Source of the DNA: a virus
Virus record (IMG/VR): IMGVR_UViG_3300047457_000631
Span: 1 to 45,564 of that record
Direction: 5' to 3' (one strand)
Length of the DNA: 45,564 nucleotides
The translations under genes were made by a program, and so were the position numbers. Below, piece after piece: positions 38,609-45,564 of this stretch (positions are counted from its first letter, which is position 1; each line of letters begins with the position of its first letter). The notes beneath the pieces were generated by a model. It was not told the origin of the DNA. It did not search any database and was given only the letters and a program-made list of their open reading frames with translations.

Positions 38609-39475
38609 ATGTGCACTTGTAATGATTGTAAAGGAATAACGCTTCTCCAAGGAAAAGATGGAGTAGGAATTATAGCCACTGTTAATAACGGAGATGGGAC
38701 GTATACATTTACGTACTCAGACGGAACCACTTTTACAACCGATGATTTAACAGGCGCCCCAGGAGCACCTGGACCTACAGGTGCAACTGGTGCCACAGGA
38801 GCTACAGGCCCAGCGGGTCCAACAGGTCCGACAGGTCCACAAGGACCTCAAGGTATTGAAGGAGTAGCGCCTACTGGATGTGTTTTAGCATGGTCAGGAA
38901 AAACAGGTTCTACAATTCCTTTAGGATGGTTAGTATGTAATGGAGGAGAAGTTCCAATTTCTTCTTTTCCTGCTTTATATGCAGTTATTGGAAATACTTA
39001 TGGTATTCCAATAAATGGTCCTACATATTTTAAACTACCTGATCTTCAAGCTAGAGTAATTGTAGGTTCAGGAGCCAATACTACAGGAGGTTTATATGAT
39101 ACAAGTACTTTTGGAGCAACTGGTGGAGATTGGACAATATCTCTTATTAAACAAGAACTTCCTCCTCACCAACACGTAATTGGAAATGGTACTGATGGAG
39201 CATCTATCACTAATCCAGGTAATCACGATCATGATGGGGGATATTCTTTTAATGCTATTTTAGAAGGAGGAGATGTGCCGCCAGATACTACTTGGGATAT
39301 GGATGAAGGAGGAGCAGTAGGCCCAACATTTAAAAGAGTTGGAGCTTTTCCTTACGATGATGGCGCCCATATCCATACAGGAGAAACAGGAGACGGTACT
39401 TCAGATAGTTTAAATGGTGATGCTCACGGAAACATGCAGCCTTATTTAGTAATGAGATATATTATTAAATCATAA
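38609..39475 (+). CDS. tail fibre with collagen-like repeat and tail-collar domain
   Basis: A protein of 288 residues. After MCTCNDCKG (a Cys pair motif) comes a short domain, then Gly-X-Y repeats at about 49-85 (GAPGAPGPTGATGATGATGP). A phage tail-collar domain follows at about 90-150 (VLAWSGKTGSTIPLGWLVCN; YFKLPDLQARVIVG). The C-terminus is His-rich (HQHVIGNGT, NHDHDGGY, AHIHTGETG), as in metal-binding trimeric fibre tips. It is therefore a trimeric fibre or short-tail adhesin. The stop and next ATG share TAATG. Confidence 0.82.
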   Translation: MCTCNDCKGITLLQGKDGVGIIATVNNGDGTYTFTYSDGTTFTTDDLTGAPGAPGPTGATGATGATGPAGPTGPTGPQGPQGIEGVAPTGCVLAWSGKTGSTIPLGWLVCNGGEVPISSFPALYAVIGNTYGIPINGPTYFKLPDLQARVIVGSGANTTGGLYDTSTFGATGGDWTISLIKQELPPHQHVIGNGTDGASITNPGNHDHDGGYSFNAILEGGDVPPDTTWDMDEGGAVGPTFKRVGAFPYDDGAHIHTGETGDGTSDSLNGDAHGNMQPYLVMRYIIKS

Positions 39476-40467
39476 TGAGTTGCGGTAATATTATATCGTT
39501 TACTTATAGTGCTCCTGGTGATATTATTATTATCTCAGACACTGTGCATGCTGATGGAATTTTAAATGGTAAACCTTATTATTTAATAACTTCAGTAGGT
39601 CCTCCTTATTATATTATATATTGGAATGGAACAAGTTGGGTATTCGGAAGTTATATAGTAGAGGATAATGGAAGTATAACTATTACAGATATAGCTACTT
39701 ATATTAGCTTATCAAATCCAGATTGTCCAGTAAATCCTTTAGTACCAGTTACTAGTTGGAACTTAATAAGTCCAGGACCTGAAGCAGAGAGCTTTACAAC
39801 AGTAACAGAGGCGACTTATACAGAGCATTTATGTAATTGTAAGTTAGTAGTAAGTTATAGATTTTTTAAAGCAACTGAAACTACTACAGTAACATTAAAT
39901 CCTGCAGGAACAATTTCTGGATATAACTATTATATTTTTACTGCAGATTTTGGAGGACCAGGAAGCCCTCTACTAATAGATCTTATAATCTACTATGATT
40001 ATAGTACGGGGCAATGGTTAGTACATACTAACATGCCGACTAATGATCCTTTCTTTAATGTATTAGCAGCTAGTTACTCTTCAGAATTTCCTCCTAGTTG
40101 CCCTAGTAGTAATAATTGGGTTCTAGAAAATATAGAAGCAACATTATTTGAAACATCTTTAGACTGTACTCCTCCTATACCTCCACCACAGCCAAATCCA
40201 GCACCTTTACCAAATCCTAATGATCCAGAAGAATGTTATGATATATTAGTTTGGGCAAAACAATGTGAATTTGCTAAATGTGTTTTTAAATACGTTCAAA
40301 AATTACAATATGGAATGGGAGACTGCTGTGACGATTTAAATGAGTTAATGAATAAAAAAAGAGCTCTAGAAATCTTAAATTGTTATGACAGTAGAGATAT
40401 AATAGACGATACAACAGACTATAATTTTATTACTTATTCTCAAATTAAACACTTACTAAATTCTTAA
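39475..40467 (+). CDS. tail-associated protein with Cys-rich helical C-terminus
   Basis: A protein of 330 residues. The N-terminal part is beta-rich and aromatic. A proline linker follows (PPIPPPQPNPAPLPNPNDP), then a helical Cys-rich domain of about 70 residues (CYDILVWAKQCEFAKCVFKY; MGDCCDDLNELMNKKRALEI). The C-terminal domain recalls the Cys-rich end of the 37768-38601 product, so the two may share an attachment module. Start overlaps the previous stop. Confidence 0.6.
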   Translation: MSCGNIISFTYSAPGDIIIISDTVHADGILNGKPYYLITSVGPPYYIIYWNGTSWVFGSYIVEDNGSITITDIATYISLSNPDCPVNPLVPVTSWNLISPGPEAESFTTVTEATYTEHLCNCKLVVSYRFFKATETTTVTLNPAGTISGYNYYIFTADFGGPGSPLLIDLIIYYDYSTGQWLVHTNMPTNDPFFNVLAASYSSEFPPSCPSSNNWVLENIEATLFETSLDCTPPIPPPQPNPAPLPNPNDPEECYDILVWAKQCEFAKCVFKYVQKLQYGMGDCCDDLNELMNKKRALEILNCYDSRDIIDDTTDYNFITYSQIKHLLNS

Positions 40468-40470
40468 TAT

Positions 40471-42042
40471 ATGTTATTAAATCCTGAAATTAAAGTACCG
40501 TTTATAGCAAATAAAAATGAAATTTTTTATGATTTAAATAGTAAAAAAATTTCGTATAAAAATGAAAACGGAATTGTAACTGCCATAGGAGATGGGGTAG
40601 AGTCTTTAAAAGATAATAATAATTCAGTAGTTGTTGTAGACAATAAAGATCCAAAAAATCCTATTATAGAATTTAACGGAGTTATTACTGACGGTTCTAT
40701 TTTAGGAGCAGGAACTTTAGCAAATCCTTTATCTGCTGTAGGAGGAACTATTAACTATGCAAATATATTTTTTGTAGATAGTACTAATGGCGATGATGAC
40801 ACAGGTACTCAAAATGACTTTGGAAAACCTTATATTACTCCTGGAGCAGCTATGCTTGACGCTAGTAGCGGTGCGCCAAGTACTAATAATAGAGCTCTTG
40901 TTTATATTAGAAGAGGAATATACTTCAATCAGAATATGCAATTTCTTGACTATGTAGATGTGTATTGCGAACCTGGAGTGCTATTTACAGGTAATTCAAG
41001 AATTGATGATTTGGGATTAAGTGTTAATTGTAATTTTTACGGTCAATCTAGATGGGTAACTAACCTTGCTTTTTCTAATATAAAGATAACTGGAAACACT
41101 AGTAATATAAGTGTAGAAGTAGATGAAATGATTTGCGTTGGATGGGCATTTGAAGCTCAGAATGGAGCAAATACATATTTTAAGGCTAGAAGATTAGATT
41201 GCGAGACTATTGAAGGAGGAATTAATATATTTAACTCTGGATCAGGTACAAGAATTATAGAAATATCTCAAGAGCATTTATGCGCTCATAAGTTATATGG
41301 GTTCGTTGATTTTTCTGGAAAGTCTATAGTTACTTGCCCAAGAAATTTTTTAAAGGCTACAAATTACTACGGAGGATTCTGGAAGGCAGTAATTAACGTA
41401 CAAGGTGGTAGTGGTGGATGTGAGATCGTATTTAACGGTAATATGTACTCAGATACATCTGTGGCATATTACGGTGCTCAATCAGGCATGATTCAGAGAT
41501 GGGATGTATCATGGGGCACACTTATAGTAAACGGTAATATTTATGCTGAAAATCAGTTTGGTATTTATAGTCAAGGATCAAGTGCTGCTTGCAGAACAAT
41601 AATAAATGGTGATGTAAAATCAAATAACCTTATAGGTTATATACTCAGCAACTCTAGAGTAGTGTTTAGAAACGGAACACTTTTAAATTGGAATACCAGA
41701 GTAGGATCAGAAGGGTATCCTGTATTTAGTGTAGCAGGTAGCTCAGAAGTATTTGTAGAAAACTGTCATTTGCATACACTTGGCTTAGGAGCAACTTATC
41801 CAAATATAGCTGCTATATGGAAAGATACCACAACATCTACTTTAAACGTATATAACTCTGTTTATTCAGGAGGAGATGATATAGGTTTCTTTATTAGAAA
41901 TTCAGCAGCTGGACAGCCAGTCAACAATGTTAGAATACATAATTGTAGATCAGCAAAACCAAACGATACAAATATTGTAGATTTGCTTTCTCCAACAGGA
42001 TTTATACAAGATGTAAATGTCAAATCTTTAAACTTTATATAA
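40471..42042 (+). CDS. tailspike-like beta-helix protein
   Basis: A protein of 523 residues. The N-terminal 110 residues are a fibre-attachment style segment (DGVESLKDNNNSVVVVDNKD). From IFFVDSTNGDDDTGTQNDFG onward it shows the 'parallel beta-helix' style of tailspikes and pectate-lyase folds: repeated short strands with Asn/Gly turns (FNGNMYSDTSVAYYG; VNGNIYAENQFGIYSQ; INGDVKSNNLIGYI). Such proteins bind or cut surface polysaccharide. Catalytic residues cannot be assigned from sequence. Confidence 0.7.
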   Translation: MLLNPEIKVPFIANKNEIFYDLNSKKISYKNENGIVTAIGDGVESLKDNNNSVVVVDNKDPKNPIIEFNGVITDGSILGAGTLANPLSAVGGTINYANIFFVDSTNGDDDTGTQNDFGKPYITPGAAMLDASSGAPSTNNRALVYIRRGIYFNQNMQFLDYVDVYCEPGVLFTGNSRIDDLGLSVNCNFYGQSRWVTNLAFSNIKITGNTSNISVEVDEMICVGWAFEAQNGANTYFKARRLDCETIEGGINIFNSGSGTRIIEISQEHLCAHKLYGFVDFSGKSIVTCPRNFLKATNYYGGFWKAVINVQGGSGGCEIVFNGNMYSDTSVAYYGAQSGMIQRWDVSWGTLIVNGNIYAENQFGIYSQGSSAACRTIINGDVKSNNLIGYILSNSRVVFRNGTLLNWNTRVGSEGYPVFSVAGSSEVFVENCHLHTLGLGATYPNIAAIWKDTTTSTLNVYNSVYSGGDDIGFFIRNSAAGQPVNNVRIHNCRSAKPNDTNIVDLLSPTGFIQDVNVKSLNFI

Positions 42043-42043
42043 T

Positions 42044-42370
42044 ATGTCATTTAATATAAATATTACAAATAGTGGAGATGCTGGTCTAGAAACAGTTTTT
42101 GGTAAGACCCAAGATGGAAAAAGTTTTTCACTTAATTTAGATCAAGCAACCCCAGAACAGCAAGCAATATGTGCTAATTTTCTTAATTTAGTAGGGGCAC
42201 ATTCTTTTGTAAGTATTTTAAACTCAGCACATAACTTTATGATTTTAGCTTATGTAGTTGTTTCAGGAGCAGATGAAGAAATTGTAGAAATAAATTACAG
42301 TAGTTTATCTAATACTAATAAAGGAAAAATTAATGCATTTGCTAATTTGCTAGACTCTTTAGCACAATAA
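42044..42370 (+). CDS. small tail-region protein
   Basis: A protein of 108 residues, helical with a beta start (MSFNINITNSGDAGLETVFG; later FLNLVGAHSFVSILNSAHNF). It lies in the tail-fibre block two bases after the spike gene. It may be a fibre chaperone or a small virion protein; not recognised. Confidence 0.55.
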   Translation: MSFNINITNSGDAGLETVFGKTQDGKSFSLNLDQATPEQQAICANFLNLVGAHSFVSILNSAHNFMILAYVVVSGADEEIVEINYSSLSNTNKGKINAFANLLDSLAQ

Positions 42371-42407
42371 TTTTTAAAATAGTAACTTAGCATAAAAATT
42401 AAAAGTC

Positions 42408-43025
42408 ATGCCAAATTTAAATGTAAATATATTAGGAAGAGACGGCAATACTAGAGCAAAAGTAACAGGCCAAGAAGAACTATTGGTTAGCGTTGGCTCA
42501 GTTACTCCTGGAACAGGTTTAGCTACAGAAAATACATTAAAAAATGTAGAAGCACTTTCTAGCTTAATTTTAACAGCTATTCAAGCAGGTACTGAATATG
42601 AGGCAGCACTAGTAGTAGATAATGACAGCATTACTTGGTTAGAGATTAGAGTATATAATCAATCTACAGGAAGCTTTGATGCGCCTGTTTATTATCAAGC
42701 AGGAAGTAATACCCCAGGGACACCCGCGGAACCTATTACTTACATTAATCCAAATAGTTACTTAGCACAAATAGTATCTAACACTACTTCTGCTACAAGA
42801 ACTCCAGTATTGCTAAGAGCAACTGGATCTGGAACTATTGCACCTGCAGTGTATGATTTTTCTGTATCTAATGTAGGATCTGCCAATGGAACCATTCTTG
42901 GTGGAACTATTAAGCCAGGAGAGACTCTTAATTTTGGAGCAGGAGCATTAAATAATTATTATGCTGCAGGCACTATTGCTTATAATGGAACAGGAACAGA
43001 GTTAGTAATTATATATAACTCATAA
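42408..43025 (+). CDS. tail fibre-associated protein
   Basis: A protein of 205 residues, beta-rich (MPNLNVNILGRDGNTRAKVT; AAVYDFS-type strands such as GTIAPAVYDFSVSNVGSANG). It is of a style common next to fibre genes in Bacteroidota phages. The stop overlaps the next start as TAATG. Exact role unknown. Confidence 0.55.
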   Translation: MPNLNVNILGRDGNTRAKVTGQEELLVSVGSVTPGTGLATENTLKNVEALSSLILTAIQAGTEYEAALVVDNDSITWLEIRVYNQSTGSFDAPVYYQAGSNTPGTPAEPITYINPNSYLAQIVSNTTSATRTPVLLRATGSGTIAPAVYDFSVSNVGSANGTILGGTIKPGETLNFGAGALNNYYAAGTIAYNGTGTELVIIYNS

Positions 43026-43585
43026 TGAGTACACTTATTCAAGTAGATAAATACGTAAGCAATCCTTACGGTTACTTGAGTAGGTTATATACTCAGACTG
43101 CTACTAGTACACCTGTTACAGGTACAACAGTAGAGAGTTCTTTGATTGATGGAGGATTGGGTAGTTTAACAGTACCCGCTAATATGTTTAAAGTTGGAGA
43201 TAGTTTTCATGCAATAGTAAAGGGGCATATATCTTCAGCTAATAACCAAACAATAAGAATTAGAATTAAATCTAATGCTGTGTTATTAGCAGATACTGGA
43301 TTAGTTACTCTTCCTCAAATTACATCTAGACACTTTAAGCTTGACATTGATTTTACAGTAAGAGCTTTAGGTGCAACAGGCGTAGCATCAATTGTGTCTG
43401 GTGGTGAGTTTACTTACTCTAAAGATGCAAGTAATGCTTTTGAAGGTTCAAATTTTAGTGTAGAAAATAACACTACGTTTGATACTACAATAAGTAATAC
43501 ACTAGCAATAACAGTACAATGGGGTTCAACTAATGCAGCTAACTCTATTTACTCAGAAATATTTACACTTAATAAAACATACTGA
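43025..43585 (+). CDS. tail fibre-associated beta-sandwich protein
   Basis: A protein of 186 residues with Ser/Thr/Asn-rich beta strands (VGDSFHAIVKGHISSANNQT; ITSRHFKLDIDFTVRALGAT) resembling a jelly-roll receptor-binding head (C1q-like folds look like this). It is coupled to the last fibre gene by a TGATG overlap. It may be an accessory fibre head. Confidence 0.55.
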   Translation: MSTLIQVDKYVSNPYGYLSRLYTQTATSTPVTGTTVESSLIDGGLGSLTVPANMFKVGDSFHAIVKGHISSANNQTIRIRIKSNAVLLADTGLVTLPQITSRHFKLDIDFTVRALGATGVASIVSGGEFTYSKDASNAFEGSNFSVENNTTFDTTISNTLAITVQWGSTNAANSIYSEIFTLNKTY

Positions 43586-45564
43586 TGGGAACTGACATCA
43601 ATATAAAAAGAAGAATAGCGGTACAAGAAGAATCTGTAACAGTTACTTCTGACGTAAATAGTATAAACTTTACAGGAGACGGTGTAACTGCCTCTGCTAT
43701 AGGAGATGATGTTACTGTAAACATTCCAGGAGGAATGGGTAATGTAACTTATTACTTAAATGAAACTGTTACACAAGCCCCATATAAAGAGTTTTCATCA
43801 TTTCCAACAGGAGCTGTAGAGCAAACAATATTAACAACTATAGGAGCAGGTGCAACGTCAACTATTCAATCCTTTCAAACACCAAGTGGAACACCAGGAA
43901 CAACTAATATTCCTGCAGGACTTTGGTCTTTCTATTTACACTTTAGTGGAACAGGAGCTAATTTATTCAATATATATGTAGAGGTTTATAAAAGAGATTT
44001 AGGTGGTATTGAAACTTTGTTGCTTACAACAGATAGTGTTTCAGTAACACCAGGTGCTTCTCCTGCTATGACTTTAACAGATGGTGTATTTCCATCAACA
44101 AGTTTATTAACAACAGATAGAATAGTTATAAAAGTAAAAGCACAGAATACTGAACCACTATCCTCTCCAATTACTTTCCATACAGAAGGAGCAACTAATT
44201 ATTCTGTATCAACAACTACGCTTAATCAGATTGTACCTACAGGAGCAGTAACTTCTGTTACAGGTACAGCACCAATTGCTTCTTCAGGAGGTACTACACC
44301 TGCAATTAGCATTTCTCAATCTGGGGTAGCATCTAATGGATACTTATCATCTACTGATTGGAATACATTCAATAATAAAGTTGATGACAATATTTATACA
44401 GCTGATGGAACATTAGCAGGTAATAGAATTGTTACAATGAATACTAATACATTGTTATTTGATGGTACAAATAGTGATGTTAGATATACTCCAAACAGTG
44501 TAGGTGGGTATTTACAAATAGAAGGTAAAGCTTCAGGTGTTCCAAGATTTGGTATATCTGTTCCTGCTTTTGGGCTTAATCCTGCAGCAGGTTTTCAAAT
44601 GGGAATGCGCGCATGGGATGATCCAACTTATGTAGGATATGGACAAGTAGGTGATGCTTTCTTTTATGCAGGAAACGCAACTTATGGTCTAAACTTTCTA
44701 AATCCTCCAGGAGTAGGGACTGCTGACTATATTAGATTCTATGCAGGTATTGATGCAACTGGTACTTCACATATACATATTCAAGGTACAGGTGCTACAA
44801 AAGGTTACATAGGTCTTGGTACTGAAACGCCAACAGAAAAGTTAGATGTAGTAGGTAAGACTAAGACTACTACTTTCCAAATGACAACATCTCCTACTGC
44901 AGGATATGTTCTTACATCTGATGCTAGTGGTAATGGATCTTGGACTGCATTACCTTCAGGTCTAACATATTTCACAGAAGCTCAATCTACAGCAGCACCA
45001 AATGCTACAGTAAATGTCGACAGTTTAACAGCAGTAGCATCAACGGCTAATGCAGATATTGCTTTAGTTCCTAAAGGTACAGGGGCTTTTATGTTGGCAA
45101 TACCTGATAATACAACAACAGGTGGTAATAAGCGTGGAACTGGTGCGGTTGACCTACAAATGGTTAGAAATGCTAATTGGCGAATTGCTAGTGGTAACTA
45201 TTCAACAATAGTAGGTGGAATTTGGAATAAAGCTGCTGGAACTTACTCAATTGCTGGTGGATTTGAAAATCAAGTTGATGGTGATGGTAGCGTTGCTTTT
45301 GGTACATCCAATACTACAACAACAAGCAATTGTTTTGTTTTCGGAAATCAATGTACTGCAAGTGGTGGATTTGGAGCGGCTGCTTTAGGTAGAATGAATA
45401 CATCAAGTGGTGATGCCACTTTAACTGCTGGATTTAACAATGTTGCCAGTGGATCTAGATCAGTTGCATTAGGGGAGTCAAATACAGCTTCGTCAGGCGG
45501 TGCTGTTGGTTTAGGAGTTGGTGTAGTAGCAAGTGGTTACATATCATTTGCTAGTGGATATCTA
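43585..45564 (+). CDS. large tail fibre with YadA-like repeats (partial, open at right edge)
   Basis: At least 660 residues; the frame has no stop before the window end. The N-terminal segment (MGTDINIKRRIAVQEESVTV) leads into a jelly-roll-like region. Next is the linker VTGTAPIASSGGTTPAISIS, followed by NGYLSSTDWNTFNNK, a motif seen repeatedly in Bacteroidota phage fibres. The last ~130 residues carry 14-residue YadA/trimeric-autotransporter-type repeats (GTYSIAGGFENQV, SRSVALGESNTAS, YISFASGY). A trimeric host-recognition fibre is expected, probably ending in an intramolecular chaperone beyond the window. Confidence 0.78.
   Translation, partial: MGTDINIKRRIAVQEESVTVTSDVNSINFTGDGVTASAIGDDVTVNIPGGMGNVTYYLNETVTQAPYKEFSSFPTGAVEQTILTTIGAGATSTIQSFQTPSGTPGTTNIPAGLWSFYLHFSGTGANLFNIYVEVYKRDLGGIETLLLTTDSVSVTPGASPAMTLTDGVFPSTSLLTTDRIVIKVKAQNTEPLSSPITFHTEGATNYSVSTTTLNQIVPTGAVTSVTGTAPIASSGGTTPAISISQSGVASNGYLSSTDWNTFNNKVDDNIYTADGTLAGNRIVTMNTNTLLFDGTNSDVRYTPNSVGGYLQIEGKASGVPRFGISVPAFGLNPAAGFQMGMRAWDDPTYVGYGQVGDAFFYAGNATYGLNFLNPPGVGTADYIRFYAGIDATGTSHIHIQGTGATKGYIGLGTETPTEKLDVVGKTKTTTFQMTTSPTAGYVLTSDASGNGSWTALPSGLTYFTEAQSTAAPNATVNVDSLTAVASTANADIALVPKGTGAFMLAIPDNTTTGGNKRGTGAVDLQMVRNANWRIASGNYSTIVGGIWNKAAGTYSIAGGFENQVDGDGSVAFGTSNTTTTSNCFVFGNQCTASGGFGAAALGRMNTSSGDATLTAGFNNVASGSRSVALGESNTASSGGAVGLGVGVVASGYISFASGYL

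Noticed and set aside
1-45564. CRISPR array, integrase, transposon or insertion sequence
   Set aside because: No regularly spaced repeats, recombinase motifs or terminal inverted repeats with a transposase were seen.

Overview
The window is part of the genome of a tailed double-stranded DNA phage. The host is probably a member of the Bacteroidota (perhaps a flavobacterium or gut/freshwater relative). The reasons are low GC (roughly one third), A-rich leaders with almost no Shine-Dalgarno sites, promoter boxes of the TAnnTTTG type, and a tail-fibre style common in phages of that phylum. The gene content (family A polymerase with exonuclease, DnaB-type helicase, primase, Sak4-like ATPase, RepL-like initiator, TerL-portal-capsid block) recalls crAss-like and related phages, but I cannot place it taxonomically. 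No integrase, tRNA gene, CRISPR array or insertion sequence was found.

Layout. (1) 1-15046, minus strand: a tightly packed replication/recombination module. In transcription order it holds DNA polymerase, a DnaA-domain-IV-like protein, an SF2 helicase, a possible helicase partner, a DnaB-like helicase, a macro-domain-like protein, a Sak4-like ATPase, two proteins with acidic aromatic C-termini (ssDNA-binding candidates), primase, a MoxR-type AAA+ ATPase paired with a metallopeptidase/VWA protein, a RusA-like resolvase and a RecB-like nuclease. (2) 15063-23800, minus strand: an accessory region with a radical-SAM (SPL-like) protein, a Myb/SANT-like protein, a membrane-anchored endolysin, many tiny membrane or exported proteins, and an unusual amount of ORF-poor, hairpin-dense DNA. 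The largest such block is about 920 nt (21682-22602), with another of about 350 nt (22882-23249) and several of 75-180 nt. These look like structured non-coding RNAs. A 106-codon gene of about 60% GC closes the region. (3) 23785-24197: a divergent intergenic region with two 21-bp direct repeats, two 20-bp palindromes and a TAnnTTTG promoter. (4) 24198-27102, plus strand: small regulatory or replication genes (RepL-like, winged helix, HU-like, small-terminase candidate). (5) 27099-45564, plus strand: morphogenesis (large terminase, portal, acidic scaffold-like protein, major capsid, connector-type proteins, a second abundant structural protein) and then a run of tail-fibre/spike genes with collagen-like, tail-collar, beta-helix and YadA-like repeats. 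The last gene runs off the right edge.

Together the minus half provides genome replication, recombination, host take-over and lysis, and the plus half provides regulation, packaging, virion and adhesion. The most novel material is the string of structured RNA candidates between 16.9 and 23.3 kb. Next are the MoxR/metallopeptidase-VWA pair, the divergent macro-domain protein and the phage-borne SPL-like enzyme inside or beside the replication operon. All function calls come from reading motifs by eye; no database search was possible.
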